DNA of 64,000 bases from Phyllobacterium lublinensis (GTDB lineage Bacteria; Pseudomonadota; Alphaproteobacteria; Rhizobiales; Rhizobiaceae): assembly GCF_020164435.1 (NCBI RefSeq), contig NZ_JAIUDQ010000010.1, positions 62,001-126,000 of the forward strand. The letters are read 5' to 3'. Numbering within the stretch: position 1 is the first letter of the stretch; every line of letters begins with the position of its first letter. Of the stretch, positions 15,418 through 29,513 are shown in pieces. The translations under genes and the position numbers were made by a program. The notes under the pieces were generated by a model. The model saw nothing but the letters and a program-made list of their open reading frames with translations. It did no database searches and was not told the DNA's origin.

Positions 15418-16371
15418 CTAGAGCGACTCGCCTCCGGTGCCGGGAATGAAGGCATCAAAAGCGGCGAAGAACTGCTGGCGATAGAAATCCTTCTCCTGCA
15501 GGATCTCGTGCTTGGCGCCGTCGACGGTCAGCAGCGTGGTGTTGCGCAGCTGCAGCGCATAGCGTTCGATCGCCGGGGTGGACACAACGCTGTCCATGCC
15601 GGCGGCAATGACCAGCATCGGGATCCTTATCATATCGATGAAATCCGGGCGGCTGACCTTCTTGATTGCGGCCGCCGCGGCCACGATCCAGCTTGCGGTT
15701 GGACCACCGATGGCGAGCTCCGGCGCTTGCTCGAGGATTTCGCAATTGCGCTGGTAGCGCGCTGTATCCGACGTCACCTCGTTCATCGCAAAGGCTTTGA
15801 TCGCATGTGGTCCGCCGAGCATATAGGCCTTGCCCAGGCCCGCTGATCGCAACGCATTGGCGCCGAATCGTGCTGCAATCTTCCTGGCACGGCTACCAGT
15901 GATGTCGAGCAGCGGAGCGGTCAGGACCATTCGCCTCACACGATTGGAAAGAGCTGGTGCCGCCAGGAGTGCCACCAGCGCTCCCGTGGAATGGCCAAGG
16001 ATATAGTAGGGGCCGCGGCAATCGGGCAAAAGTACTGATTCGAACAATTGCTCCAGGTCGGCGGCATAGTCATCAAAGCTTTTCACATAGCCCCGGGCGG
16101 GATCCGGCAAGAGCCTGCTGGATGCACCCTGGCCGCGCCAGTCGAAGGTGGCTACGGTAAAGCCGCGGGCGGCTATGTCCCGCGCAGTCTCGAAGTATTT
16201 TTCGATGCATTCGTTACGCCCTTGCAGAATGAGCACCGTTCCCTGCACAGGATGGCGGGTTGCGGGCGTAATTGCGTAGCGCAGTTCCTTGCCATCGGCG
16301 AGGTTCAGGGGCTCGACGCGCGTGCCCGGGGGAAGTGGATTGGATGCAGTTTCGACAAGCGGTCGGATCAT
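15418..16371 (-). CDS. Alpha/beta hydrolase, lysophospholipase (PldB)-like
   Basis: The product has 317 residues with the monoglyceride lipase/lysophospholipase layout. TVLILQGRNECIEKYFETA is the oxyanion-strand region. FDWRGQGASSR follows. The nucleophile elbow is ILGHSTGALVAL (Ser in GHSTG, where most members have GHSMGG). A candidate acid is in IAAGMDSVVS and the His in DGAKHEILQE. No signal peptide is seen, so it is probably cytoplasmic or membrane-peripheral. Expected substrates are lysophospholipids or monoacylglycerols, but sequence does not settle this. It converges with hisN, with 52 bases between the stops. Confidence 0.85.
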   Translation of the reverse strand: MIRPLVETASNPLPPGTRVEPLNLADGKELRYAITPATRHPVQGTVLILQGRNECIEKYFETARDIAARGFTVATFDWRGQGASSRLLPDPARGYVKSFDDYAADLEQLFESVLLPDCRGPYYILGHSTGALVALLAAPALSNRVRRMVLTAPLLDITGSRARKIAARFGANALRSAGLGKAYMLGGPHAIKAFAMNEVTSDTARYQRNCEILEQAPELAIGGPTASWIVAAAAAIKKVSRPDFIDMIRIPMLVIAAGMDSVVSTPAIERYALQLRNTTLLTVDGAKHEILQEKDFYRQQFFAAFDAFIPGTGGESL

Positions 16372-16566
16372 TGCGGGAGGGCTCCAAACCTGGTCAATCC
16401 TCGTCGTGGACTTGCCGGCGTCAGTTCACTCCCTGATAAAATGGGCGGACACAAAGGTCAAACCGCGATCCCCAAAAAGAATGACCGGAAACCCTTTGCA
16501 GAGTTTCCGGTCAGTTCGTTCCGGGCGGAAGGGACGTTACACCCGGAACGATTCGGCTTTTTGAAC

Positions 16567-16989
16567 TCAGTAAGCCGGGTTTATCTCGATGCTCAAGCCG
16601 TTGCGACGATCGGCATAACGATCACCCATGCGACGGGTTTCGAGAATTTCGCCGCGACGTGAAACAACGACGAGGACTGGAGCACCGCGGCGCGAAGCAC
16701 GTACGAAATAACGGCCGCGTTCGAAATCCACATCACGGACGCGATAGCCGCGGCGCTCGAGCATCCGGCTTACATCGCGCGGACCAAAGCGGTCACGGCG
16801 GTCGTAGCGATCGTCGCGATAACCGTCATTGTAACGGCGATCCTGAACCAGATAGCCATCTGCTTCGCCACGATTGTCGAGATAGATCGGTGATTCGTCC
16901 CGGTAATAACGGCTGTCGGCCATGGCCTGAGCCATAAATCCGGTAACGAGAATCGCAGTGGCGGTCAGCGCAAGAACGGTTTTCTTCAT
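16567..16989 (-). CDS. Exported Arg/Asp/Tyr-rich protein, PepSY-like
   Basis: The product has 140 residues from MKKTVLALTATAILVTGFMA, a standard Sec signal peptide ending ...QAMADS. The mature part begins with a charged, repetitive stretch of Arg, Asp and Tyr (DNRGEADGYLVQDRRYNDG, then DDRYDRRDRFGP). It ends in a folded 60-residue module: VSRMLERRGYRVRDVDFERG, YFVRASRRGAP, VVVSRRGEILETRR. That module resembles PepSY-like domains of small periplasmic rhizobial proteins. The function is unknown; a periplasmic inhibitor or structural role is a guess. An upstream in-frame ATG at 17112 is rejected because the signal peptide fixes the start. Confidence 0.75.
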   Translation of the reverse strand: MKKTVLALTATAILVTGFMAQAMADSRYYRDESPIYLDNRGEADGYLVQDRRYNDGYRDDRYDRRDRFGPRDVSRMLERRGYRVRDVDFERGRYFVRASRRGAPVLVVVSRRGEILETRRMGDRYADRRNGLSIEINPAY

Positions 16990-17143
16990 TATCTGTATCC
17001 TTTGTGATGTCGGTCGTTTCCAACCTTGAGCGCAGTTATAGATGCGTCGAGGTGAACGTATTCCGAAGATGATGTTCATTTTGCGTTCATCCACAGGGCG
17101 GCGAACCAGCAATTTGCGGCGTCAGAATCTTGATCAAAAAAAC

Positions 17144-17172
17144 CTTGAAAACACTCTTTGGCCTAACCAAAT
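17144..17172 (+). promoter_or_regulatory. Candidate heat-shock (RpoH) promoter of hsp20
   Basis: CTTGAAA at 17144-17150, then 16 bases, then CCAAAT at 17167-17172. The first box fits the RpoH -35 consensus well and the second is a fair -10. It would give a leader of about 100 bases that includes the thermometer below. It is a motif match only. Confidence 0.45.
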
Positions 17173-17201
17173 AGCTGTTGTGACCGCCATATCGGGGTCG
17201 C

Positions 17202-17282
17202 TGGTTCATCGGGACTTGCCGCAGCGGGAGTCTTCTCGGAACCAAAACACGCAAACATTGTCGCTCAAAGGAGGGCTAAACC
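17202..17282 (+). promoter_or_regulatory. ROSE-like RNA thermometer
   Basis: The leader of the small heat-shock gene folds into an outer stem TGGTTC (17202-17207) with GAACCA (17239-17244), enclosing GACT/AGTC. A short 3' hairpin follows in which TCGCTC can pair with the ribosome binding site AAAGGAGGG (17267-17275). The TCGCT opposite GGAGG, leaving one G bulged, is the signature of ROSE elements, which hold rhizobial hsp20 messages untranslated at low temperature and melt on heating. Position directly upstream of hsp20 supports this. Folding was done by eye. Confidence 0.6.
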
Positions 17283-17753
17283 ATGCGTCACGTTGATTTC
17301 TCCCCACTCTACCGTTCAACCGTCGGTTTCGACCGGCTTTTCACGATTCTCGATAGTCTGGCTCAGCCGGAAGGTGCCCAGACATATCCGCCCTATAACA
17401 TCGAGCGGACAGGCGATAATGCCTACCGCATCACCATGGCAGTCGCCGGGTTCTCCGAGGATGAAATCCAGATCGAGGCCCATCGCAACCAGCTGAAGGT
17501 GACCGGTGAGAAGAGCGTTGAGAAGTCCGATGAGAATGCCGAGACGCTTTACCGCGGTATCGCTTCGCGCGCTTTCGAACGCCGCTTCCATCTTGCCGAT
17601 TTCGTCGAGGTCAGTGGTGCGAGCCTGAAAAACGGCCTGCTGCATATTGATCTGAAGCGCGAAATTCCCGAAGAAATGAAGCCGCGCAAGATCGCCGTGA
17701 CTTCCCTGTCAGACAAGGAAGCCAAGCAGATCGAAGCGAAAGCTGCAAACTAA
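17283..17753 (+). CDS. Hsp20 family small heat-shock protein (IbpA-like)
   Basis: The product has 156 residues. The N-terminal arm MRHVDFSPLYRSTVGFDRLF is the IbpA/HspA-type start of rhizobial class A small heat-shock proteins. The alpha-crystallin domain follows at about 35-130: PPYNIERTGDNAYRITMAVAG, then AFERRFHLADFVEV, then the conserved ASLKNGLLHIDLKREIPEE. The tail has KPRKIAV, the IxV/I motif that mediates oligomer assembly. It binds unfolding proteins in the cytoplasm without ATP. Regulation looks double: a candidate RpoH promoter and a ROSE-like thermometer that covers the ribosome binding site. A strong terminator follows. Confidence 0.95.
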   Translation: MRHVDFSPLYRSTVGFDRLFTILDSLAQPEGAQTYPPYNIERTGDNAYRITMAVAGFSEDEIQIEAHRNQLKVTGEKSVEKSDENAETLYRGIASRAFERRFHLADFVEVSGASLKNGLLHIDLKREIPEEMKPRKIAVTSLSDKEAKQIEAKAAN

Positions 17754-17774
17754 GCATCGACGCAATGACTGAAG

Positions 17775-17803
17775 AAAGCGGCGCGACAGCGCCGCTTTTT
17801 TTA
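17775..17803 (+). terminator. Intrinsic terminator after hsp20
   Basis: GCGGCGC (17778-17784) pairs with GCGCCGC (17789-17795) around a GACA loop, extended by an A-run/T-run, and is followed by TTTTTTT. It ends the hsp20 transcript. The convergent threonine aldolase gene stops at its right edge and could use the same stem. Confidence 0.85.
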
Positions 17804-18844
17804 TTTGATCAGTTCGCCGAAGCGATCGATCTCTTCGGGTGATGTTGCGAAGCTGGTGACGAGTCGAGTCAGCGTTTCTCCCTCGTCCACAAGCTGTCTC
17901 TCGTAAGCCGGCGCGTTCATGTCATAGAAAAGCGCTCCGTCCTCACGCAATCTGGCGGCGGTCGTCAGCTTCATGATCGCAAAGATTTCATTGCCACGTG
18001 GCTCCCAGGCGAGCCGAATGTTATCGGATGCGGAGATATGGTCCGCCATGCGCCTGGCCATGCTGTTCGCCTGTCTTGCCATATCCAGCCAGAGGTCGCC
18101 CTCGAAATAGGCTTCGAACTGAGCGGCGATGAAGCGAGATTTCGAAAAGAGCTGCGCGGCGCGTTGGCGAATGAAGGGAAAGGCCGCGGCCCAGGCGGGG
18201 TCCATGAAAACAAGGGCCTCGGCGCACCAGCAGCCATTCTTCGTGCCGCCGAAAGACAGGATGTCGACACCCTGCCGCCAGGTCATGTCTGCTGGGGAAC
18301 AGCCGAGCGAGACCAGCGCGTTGGTAAAACGGGCGCCATCCATATGAAGCGGCAGGCCGTATTCTCGGCAGACCGTCGAAATGGCGGCAATTTCTCCGGG
18401 TTCGTAAAGCGTGCCGCTCTCGGTCAGTTGGGTGATGGAAACCGCCATCGGCTGGCCGGCGCGGACATTGTTGTAGCCTGCGACCGCCCGCCTGAGATTG
18501 TCGACGTTGATGCGTCCAAGTGGCCCGTCGACCGGATGGAGTCGCGAGCCCCCGGTCAGATATTCGGGCGCTCCACCTTCGTCGGCGATTGTGTGGGCTT
18601 CGCGATGGGCGAAAGTAACGCCGCCCGGCTTTGCAACGCTGGCCTGTGCCAGCGAATTGGCGGCTGTGCCCGTAGCGACGAAGAAAACCGCGACTTCCCT
18701 TTCGAAAATCTCGTTGAACGTCTGCTCTACAGCTTTATCGAGGGTGCTCGTACCATAGGCGCTCGCAAAACCGCTGGCGTGCCTGGACAGATTCTCTGCG
18801 ATTTTCGGATGGGTCCCCGCCCAATTATCGGAAGCAAAATGCAT
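17801..18844 (-). CDS. ltaE: Low-specificity L-threonine aldolase
   Basis: The product has 347 residues, a normal length for the beta-eliminating lyase fold. It splits L-threonine and L-allo-threonine to glycine and acetaldehyde with pyridoxal phosphate. Visible features are FASDNWAGTHPKI at the N-terminus (usually SDN-T), FVATGTAANSLAQ, the His-containing AHREAHTIADEGG, LPLHMDGARFTNAL with the cofactor-ring Asp, and SFGGTKNG with the Schiff-base Lys. It is a single gene, convergent with hsp20. Its upstream side is shared with the gltB promoter region. Confidence 0.9.
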   Translation of the reverse strand: MHFASDNWAGTHPKIAENLSRHASGFASAYGTSTLDKAVEQTFNEIFEREVAVFFVATGTAANSLAQASVAKPGGVTFAHREAHTIADEGGAPEYLTGGSRLHPVDGPLGRINVDNLRRAVAGYNNVRAGQPMAVSITQLTESGTLYEPGEIAAISTVCREYGLPLHMDGARFTNALVSLGCSPADMTWRQGVDILSFGGTKNGCWCAEALVFMDPAWAAAFPFIRQRAAQLFSKSRFIAAQFEAYFEGDLWLDMARQANSMARRMADHISASDNIRLAWEPRGNEIFAIMKLTTAARLREDGALFYDMNAPAYERQLVDEGETLTRLVTSFATSPEEIDRFGELIK

Positions 18845-19273
18845 GAAAAAACCTCGGGTTTCGAATTGCGCGGACAGCCATACGCCTTTAACCCGGGGGT
18901 GAAAAGATAACCAGAAGTCCCGAGGATGTGGAACTATCTGTTTTCCCTTGAATTTTTAGCGGAAACCGCTTGTTTCGAAACGAACGGGATACTTTTGGTG
19001 CATTTTGCGCAATGATATTTCGCCGATTGCAGTTATTTTTTGCTTTTCCATCTTGTTTGTTTGGAATAATTCTGGCATACGGCAATAAGACAGCAATGCT
19101 GTCCTAATTTGCGCTAACTGAAAACCGGGGTGGAGAGCACACGTGCTTCCGTCCTTATTGTGGTGACCGCAGCTTGCAATCGGAAGATATGCCGCACCGG
19201 AGCGGGACTGGAATGCTTCTCCGTCCCATGAAAGAATGACCGCCCGCGATGGGCTCGAATGGAGGAATTGACG
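18845..19273. promoter_or_regulatory. Divergent control region of threonine aldolase and gltB
   Basis: About 430 bases with no gene. GACAGC-AAT-GCTGTC at 19089-19103 is a perfect short inverted repeat and a candidate operator about 170 bases before gltB. The stretch around 18955-19085 is AT-rich and probably holds promoters for one or both sides. GGAGGAATTGACG just before the gltB ATG is its ribosome binding site. I did not find a clear sigma-54 site. Confidence 0.4.
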
Positions 19274-23992
<4,719 letters not shown>

Positions 23993-24106
23993 GGTCAACA
24001 AGCTCCATGCTTCGAGCGTCAGTTTGATGCTCGGCATGGGGTCCAATGCTGCCCGATCCCCCGCGTGGGAATGGGTGGCCCTCCGAGAGGCGAGGGGAGC
24101 AAATTT

Positions 24107-25561
24107 ATGGGTAAGGTTACAGGTTTTCTAGAGATTGACCGCCAGGTCGGCAAGTATCAGCCAGCTTCGGATCGTATCCGGCATTTCCGGGAATTTACCA
24201 TTCCGATGTCGGACAGCGAGGTCAAGAAGCAGGCCGCGCGCTGCATGGATTGCGGCATTCCGTTTTGCCACGGGCCGACGGGATGTCCGATCCACAATCA
24301 GATTCCGGACTGGAACGATCTCGTCTACAACGACAATTGGGACGAGGCGATCCGTAACCTGCATTCGACCAACAATTTCCCGGAATTTACTGGACGAATC
24401 TGCCCGGCTCCGTGTGAAGAGGCCTGTACGCTGAATCTCGAGGACGTGCCGGTTTCGATCAAGACGGTGGAGCAGGCGATCGCCGACAAGGCCTATGAAA
24501 AAGGCTACATCATTCCGCAGCCGGCCGCGTCCAAGACCGGCAAGAATGTTGCAGTGATCGGCTCCGGGCCAGCCGGCCTTGCCGCCGCACAGCAGCTTGG
24601 ACGTGCAGGACATGAGGTCCACGTTTACGAGCGCGAGAGCCGGCCGGGCGGATTGCTGCGCTACGGAATTCCGGATTTCAAGATGGAAAAGCATTTCATC
24701 GACCGTCGCGTCACCCAGATGGAAGGCGAGGGCGTAACCTTCTTCTGCGGGGTCAATGTCGGAATTGACAAGCCTGTTCAAGAGCTTATCGACAGTTACG
24801 ACGCGGTGCTCTATTGCGGCGGGGCGGAAACGCCACGTCCGGCCGGCATTCCCGGCGCTGAGCTCGAAGGCGTCCATGATGCCATGCACTATCTTGTCCA
24901 GCAGAACCGCCGCATCGGTCGCGAGAACATCGAGTCGGTCGCTTGGCCAAGCGATCCGATCGTCGCTTCTGGAAAGCACGTAGTGGTTGTCGGCGGTGGT
25001 GATACGGCATCGGACTGCGTCGGTACGGCTTTCCGCCAGGGCGCCGTGAAGGTGACACAGCTCGACATCCGGCCACAGCCGCCGGAAAAGGAAGACAAGC
25101 TCAGCGTCTGGCCGTATTGGGCGACAAAGATGCGCACGTCGTCCTCGCAGGCCGAAGGCGCAGATCGTGAATTTCAGGTGGCAACGCTTGAATTCATTGG
25201 AGAAAACGGCACACTGACCCACGTCAAGTGCTGCGAAGTCGACGAGGCGCGCAAGCCGATCGCCGGAACCGAATTCTTCATCAAGGCGGATCTGGCCTTT
25301 ATCGCAATCGGCTTTTCCGGGCCATTCGAGAACAATATCGTCAAGGAGCTTGCCGGTACACTCGATATGCGCGCCGATCGCCGTGGTAACCGTTCGGTTG
25401 CAGCGGACGAGCGGAACTACCGCACCAGCGTCGACAAGCTGTATACGGCCGGGGATGTCCGCCGCGGACAATCTCTCGTTGTTTGGGCAATTCGCGAGGG
25501 CCGCCAGGCCGCGCACGCAATTGATGCGGCGTTGATGGGAACGTCAGTGCTGCCTCGATAA
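24107..25561 (+). CDS. gltD: Glutamate synthase (NADPH) small subunit
   Basis: The product has 484 residues from [12 protein letters not shown], with GAGGGGAG upstream. It oxidises NADPH and passes electrons through FAD and iron-sulfur clusters to GltB. The N-terminal cysteines [17 protein letters not shown] and [13 protein letters not shown] hold two 4Fe-4S clusters. FAD binding starts at [22 protein letters not shown] binding at [17 protein letters not shown], and the second FAD motif is [19 protein letters not shown]. It lies about 115 bases after gltB in the same operon and is closed by a terminator. Confidence 0.97.
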   Translation: MGKVTGFLEIDRQVGKYQPASDRIRHFREFTIPMSDSEVKKQAARCMDCGIPFCHGPTGCPIHNQIPDWNDLVYNDNWDEAIRNLHSTNNFPEFTGRICPAPCEEACTLNLEDVPVSIKTVEQAIADKAYEKGYIIPQPAASKTGKNVAVIGSGPAGLAAAQQLGRAGHEVHVYERESRPGGLLRYGIPDFKMEKHFIDRRVTQMEGEGVTFFCGVNVGIDKPVQELIDSYDAVLYCGGAETPRPAGIPGAELEGVHDAMHYLVQQNRRIGRENIESVAWPSDPIVASGKHVVVVGGGDTASDCVGTAFRQGAVKVTQLDIRPQPPEKEDKLSVWPYWATKMRTSSSQAEGADREFQVATLEFIGENGTLTHVKCCEVDEARKPIAGTEFFIKADLAFIAIGFSGPFENNIVKELAGTLDMRADRRGNRSVAADERNYRTSVDKLYTAGDVRRGQSLVVWAIREGRQAAHAIDAALMGTSVLPR

Positions 25562-25567
25562 AATCGT

Positions 25568-25609
25568 CAACCGGGCACGTCGAGAAATCGCGTGCCGGTT
25601 GAAATTTTT
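25568..25609 (+). terminator. Terminator of the gltBD operon
   Basis: CAACCGGGCACG (25568-25579) pairs with CGTGCCGGTTG (25591-25601) with one bulged G, followed by AAATTTTTG. It lies seven bases after the gltD stop. Confidence 0.8.
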
Positions 25610-25699
25610 GGGCTGAATTCAAGGATTTTCGAGCAAGATCGCGGGAATGCGTGAGCGATATTCGGCAGCCGCAGAACGGGAAACGGCCTGCAGGTGCCG

Positions 25700-26971
25700 T
25701 CAGCGAACGGCTCCGGTCGTGGGCGGTTCCTCAGGCTTCCTCGGCCAGGAGAAATCGTTGACGCGGCCGGGTTGGCTGTCCGGCGCTACGCCGTCGATCA
25801 CCAGCTTGTCACGCGCGGACTTTTCGGTCACGGACACGGGACGGGGCGCGCCGCCGAGCAGATCGGTGCCGCCATCGAGTTCAGGGTCGTTGAGGCTGAT
25901 GGGAGCGAGCCGGTCAACCTTTACCGGCGGCTGCGGGGTTCCGGGAAGTGCCTGGACCGGTGCACCCGGCTTGATTGCAGCGATCTCCGGCGAAGTTGCA
26001 CTGCCCAGCATCTGGCGCAACGGCTTTTCCACATAGAAGGCCAGCTTGCGCTTGCCGGCCATTGTCAGGCCGATCCCGTCATTGTTGCGCAGCCGCGCGG
26101 TTTGCCCGGAGATGTCAAAGCCCGACAGGGTGAAGTTGCCATTTTGATCGACAAAGCCATCCCAGACATCAACAAACGTGCCGTCGGCTTTTTCCGTCGC
26201 ATTGCGATAGAGCTCGTTGAAGGCAAGCACATCATCGGTGATGCTTTTGGACTTGAAGGCGGGCTGTCCCACCCACACCACCGGATTGCCGGTCTTTTTG
26301 ACTGCTTCAAGAAAGGCACCGATACGCACCTGGTATTCCTTGGTCCATTCGTCGGTCAAAAGCGTCTGGCCAGCCATCTGCTGGCGGTCGTTGGCGCCGA
26401 CCATGATGACGACGACCGCCGGTTTTTCCGCTTCAATCAGGCCGCCGATTGATGCCGGCCAGTCATGGTGATCGGCGCGCACGAAACCGGAGGAGCCGTC
26501 CGCCTTGTCTACCACCCGGACGCCCGGCGAATCAACAAATGCCGCATCCAGGCCCTCGGCGAGATTGCCAGCCATGAAATCGCCGACGACGAGCACGGTC
26601 TTCGCATCGGGCAGTTTTTCCGGAATGGCTGGCTGGGCAACCGACGGGGCGCGGTCGGGCGAGGTCGGACGCGGGCGGCTCGCGCGTTTCATGGTGCGGT
26701 TCTTGGGTGCCCGATATCGCCGCCTGCCATCGTCGATGAGCCTATCCGTCGGCTCGCGATAGACCTGGCGCGGTCCGAACAACATGTCGAGGATTGTCCG
26801 CGCTGAGGCGGTTTCAACAAAGACAATGCTGCCGGCAAGCCCGAGGGCCAACGATAGGAGCAGGGGTGATAGAGGACGATGGATTTGGCCAGAAACCCTC
26901 CTTCTGTCCAGCAGGACAGAAGGAGGTGACTGAACCTCCGGGCAAAACATATCGCTGCGCAACGCGTTCAT
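25700..26971 (-). CDS. DUF459 SGNH-hydrolase-fold protein, exported or membrane-anchored
   Basis: The product has 423 residues. Residues 33-58 (LSPLLLSLALGLAGSIVFVETASA) are a signal or anchor segment. A basic, proline-rich linker follows to about 115. The SGNH domain (about 120-330) shows VLVVGDFMAGNLAEGL (block I, where the usual GDS Ser is replaced by GDF), VVVIMVGANDRQQM (block III, GxND) and FVDVWDGFVDQNG. A NNDGIGLTMAGKRKLAFY stretch stands where the Asp-His pair is expected. DUF459 proteins are common in rhizobia and probably trim acyl groups on envelope polysaccharide. Loss of the usual Ser makes activity doubtful. The gene starts upstream of nothing obvious but lies 15 bases downstream of the transglycosylase gene, so both are probably one transcript. 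Confidence 0.8.
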   Translation of the reverse strand: MNALRSDMFCPEVQSPPSVLLDRRRVSGQIHRPLSPLLLSLALGLAGSIVFVETASARTILDMLFGPRQVYREPTDRLIDDGRRRYRAPKNRTMKRASRPRPTSPDRAPSVAQPAIPEKLPDAKTVLVVGDFMAGNLAEGLDAAFVDSPGVRVVDKADGSSGFVRADHHDWPASIGGLIEAEKPAVVVIMVGANDRQQMAGQTLLTDEWTKEYQVRIGAFLEAVKKTGNPVVWVGQPAFKSKSITDDVLAFNELYRNATEKADGTFVDVWDGFVDQNGNFTLSGFDISGQTARLRNNDGIGLTMAGKRKLAFYVEKPLRQMLGSATSPEIAAIKPGAPVQALPGTPQPPVKVDRLAPISLNDPELDGGTDLLGGAPRPVSVTEKSARDKLVIDGVAPDSQPGRVNDFSWPRKPEEPPTTGAVR

Positions 26972-26985
26972 GCGGGTGTACTACC

Positions 26986-28212
26986 CTACTTCTTCCGGAT
27001 GATCGTCAGTACTTCCTTGCTTGGATGACCATCGGGATCGAGACCCATCTGCTTCTGGAATGCCTGGATGGCGTTTCTGGAACTGCCACCAATCTTTCCA
27101 TCGACCTTGCCGTCATAATAACCCAGTTCGCGCAAATGTGACTGCAATTCTTCGCGCTCCTTCATCGTGATCGGCGTGAAGGGCCGGTTCCAGTCCTGGC
27201 GCAGGCCCGATGCACCGGCAATCTGGTCGGCAAGCAGGCCAACGCCGAGGGCGTATTTATCCGCATTGTTATAGTTCTTCAGGACGAAGAAGTTCTTCGT
27301 CATCAGGAAGGCAGGACCGCTCCGGCCATCCGGCAGCTTCAGTGTAGCCCTCTCGCTGCCATGCGGGAAGGCTTTGCCGCTTGCGCGGACAACACCGAGA
27401 CTTTGCCATTCAGCAATGGTGCGTGTGCCGCCGGGGAATTTGCCCCCCGCCGGGAGAACGACTTCATAGCCCCATGTGCGGCCCGATTGCCAGCCATTCT
27501 TGCGAAGCAGGTTGGCGGCGGTCGCCAACGCGTCGGGAACCGAGTTCCAGATATCGCGCTTGCCGTTGCCGTCCATGTCGACGGCATAGGCCAGATAGCT
27601 CGTCGGGATGAACTGGGTGTGGCCGAGAGCTCCCGCCCAAGAGCCGGTCAGATGGCTGCGATCAATATCGCCTGTCTGCAGGATCTTCATGGCGGCGATA
27701 AGCTGGGTGCGCGCATATTTGGCACGGCGTGGATCGGCATAGGCGAGGGTGGCAAGCGAACGCACCGCGTCGCGCATCACGTCATCGCGCTTCATGATCT
27801 CGCCGAAATTGGTCTCCATCGACCAGATGGCAAGCAGAATGTTGCGGTCGACGCCATACGATTTTTCGATGGCGCCGAGCCAACGGCTGTACTTTCGCGA
27901 CATTTCGCGGCCCATTGCCACCGAGTGCTCGTTGACGCGATTGTCGAGATAGCCCCAGACCGGCTCCGTGAACTCCGGCTGGAAACGGGCCTTCTCCAAT
28001 ACTTCCGGATCGATTTCCGTCACACCTGCAAAGGCGCGCTGGTAGGTGGAGGCGCTGATGCCGCTCTTCATGGCCGTTCCACGGAACTCCGCGATCCAAC
28101 TCTGGAACCTTGCATCGGCGGCCGCGTTGTTAATCGCACCGGCAAATCCGATGCCCGCGACCGCAGCAACCATCAACATGCGCCTGGCAAGAGCCGATGA
28201 ATTCCTGATCAT
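26986..28212 (-). CDS. Lytic murein transglycosylase (MltB family) with peptidoglycan-binding domain
   Basis: The product has 408 residues from MIRNSSALARRMLMVAAVAG, a Sec signal peptide; GAGGAGAT lies just before this ATG, so upstream in-frame ATGs are rejected. The MltB-type catalytic domain covers about 35-330: LLAIWSMETNFGEIM has the catalytic Glu, with ALGHTQFIPTSYLAYAVDMD and NAADKYALGVGLLADQI-like features after it. A peptidoglycan-binding_1 domain ends the protein (LQSHLRELGYYDGKVDGKIG, RNAIQAFQKQMGLDPDG). It cuts the glycan chain of peptidoglycan in the periplasm, leaving 1,6-anhydro-muramyl ends. It is probably co-transcribed with the DUF459 gene 15 bases downstream. Confidence 0.92.
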   Translation of the reverse strand: MIRNSSALARRMLMVAAVAGIGFAGAINNAAADARFQSWIAEFRGTAMKSGISASTYQRAFAGVTEIDPEVLEKARFQPEFTEPVWGYLDNRVNEHSVAMGREMSRKYSRWLGAIEKSYGVDRNILLAIWSMETNFGEIMKRDDVMRDAVRSLATLAYADPRRAKYARTQLIAAMKILQTGDIDRSHLTGSWAGALGHTQFIPTSYLAYAVDMDGNGKRDIWNSVPDALATAANLLRKNGWQSGRTWGYEVVLPAGGKFPGGTRTIAEWQSLGVVRASGKAFPHGSERATLKLPDGRSGPAFLMTKNFFVLKNYNNADKYALGVGLLADQIAGASGLRQDWNRPFTPITMKEREELQSHLRELGYYDGKVDGKIGGSSRNAIQAFQKQMGLDPDGHPSKEVLTIIRKK

Positions 28213-28529
28213 GTTATCTCCTCGAACTGGTTCCCACATGTTTGGGTCAAACGATAAAATAGGCATGTCAAAGTTAGGATTTGGTTTACCATGCACAGGC
28301 AACGAGTGCCACGTGGACACATTAACAACGGCAACGAATAGTTATTTTACAGTGGTATGTATTTTGGGTCTTTGAAACGAAATTGTCTAGCGCACAACCC
28401 TGAATTTCGAACAGAAATTGCAGCGAATTGTGTGCAAATTTGAAGTGTTACTGTGCGCTTGTGCAGGCAATAGAGCATATGGCACAGTAATAAAAATTAG
28501 TATTTGCGTGTAACTCTGATGAGGTAACG
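28213..28529. promoter_or_regulatory. Divergent promoter region, transglycosylase / galU
   Basis: About 315 AT-rich bases between divergent genes. It must contain both promoters. TGAGGTAACG directly before the galU ATG is its ribosome binding site. I see no strong inverted repeat or RNA element. Confidence 0.4.
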
Positions 28530-29432
28530 ATGACGACCGTCAAGAAAATCCGTAAGGCCGTATTTCCAGTTGCGGGTTTTGGAACCCGCGTTCTTCCCGC
28601 CACGAAATCCATTCCAAAAGAGATGCTGACAGTCGTCGACAAGCCGGTCATCCAATATGTCGTAGATGAGGCACGCGAAGCGGGTATCGAGCATTTCATT
28701 TTCGTAACCGGCCGCAACAAGGCTGTCATCGAGGACTATTTCGACGCGCAGTATGAGCTTTACGCCACGCTTGCGGAACGCGGGAAGACCGGTCTGCTCG
28801 ACGAATTACAAGGTATCCAGCCCGGCCCCGGCACAACCAGCTTTACCCGCCAGCAAGTGCCGATGGGCCTTGGACATGCGGTCTGGTGCGCGCGCGATAT
28901 CGTCGGTGACGAGCCTTTCGCGCTGCTGTTGCCGGACATGATCATGCAGCCGGAGGGCAATGGCTGCCTTGCCGACATGGTGGAGCTCTACAACCAGTCC
29001 GGCGGCAATGTGATCGCCGTACAGGAATGCGATCCGGCGGAGACGCACAAATACGGTATCGTCGGGCAGGGCAAGCCCATCGGTAAAGGCTTCGAGCTGA
29101 CGGAAATGGTGGAGAAGCCGGCCAAGGGCACCGCGCCTTCCAACCTCTACATCAATGGCCGCTACATATTGCAGCCCGAGATTTTCGGCATTCTGGAGAA
29201 TCAGGAGCGGGGTGCCGGCAACGAAATCCAGCTCACTGACGCCATGCTGAAGCTGACCAAGCAGCAGGATTTCTTTGGCTATCATTTCAAGGGCCGCACC
29301 TACGATACCGGTTCGAAGGAAGGCTTTGTGGAAGCCAATGTCGCGTTCGCGCTTTGGCGCAACGACATCCGCAACGGTGTCATCGACAATATCGGCAACA
29401 TGCTGAAGACGATCCAGCCGAAGCAGGGTTGA
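28530..29432 (+). CDS. galU: UTP-glucose-1-phosphate uridylyltransferase
   Basis: The product has 300 residues, the standard GalU/ExoN length. It makes UDP-glucose from UTP and glucose 1-phosphate for exopolysaccharide, glucan and lipopolysaccharide synthesis. The nucleotide-binding start is [21 protein letters not shown] (G-x-G-T-R-x-LPxTK). Other motifs are [43 protein letters not shown] with the metal Asp, EMVEKP and [11 protein letters not shown] single gene, with a palindromic repeat after its stop. Confidence 0.96.
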   Translation: MTTVKKIRKAVFPVAGFGTRVLPATKSIPKEMLTVVDKPVIQYVVDEAREAGIEHFIFVTGRNKAVIEDYFDAQYELYATLAERGKTGLLDELQGIQPGPGTTSFTRQQVPMGLGHAVWCARDIVGDEPFALLLPDMIMQPEGNGCLADMVELYNQSGGNVIAVQECDPAETHKYGIVGQGKPIGKGFELTEMVEKPAKGTAPSNLYINGRYILQPEIFGILENQERGAGNEIQLTDAMLKLTKQQDFFGYHFKGRTYDTGSKEGFVEANVAFALWRNDIRNGVIDNIGNMLKTIQPKQG

Positions 29433-29513
29433 AGTTACACCATCGGCTAGCTCCCTCCTTGAGGGGGAGGCAGCTCAGCGACAGCGCCAGGGTGGAGGCG
29501 TTACTGACAGATA

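Noticed and set aside
18005..18910. 290-codon frame antisense to threonine aldolase
   Set aside because: It is a shadow of the aldolase gene, whose catalytic motifs are plain on the other strand.
19060..19090. Sigma-54 site (TGGCAT..GCAAT) upstream of gltB
   Set aside because: The second half lacks the GC doublet at proper spacing, so it is no better than chance.
24128..25516. Open frame of 462 codons antisense to gltD (also long antisense frames at 18956-20281, 20984-21805 and 22364-23083 over gltB)
   Set aside because: They mirror strongly biased codons of gltB and gltD, have no ribosome binding site and no family resemblance.
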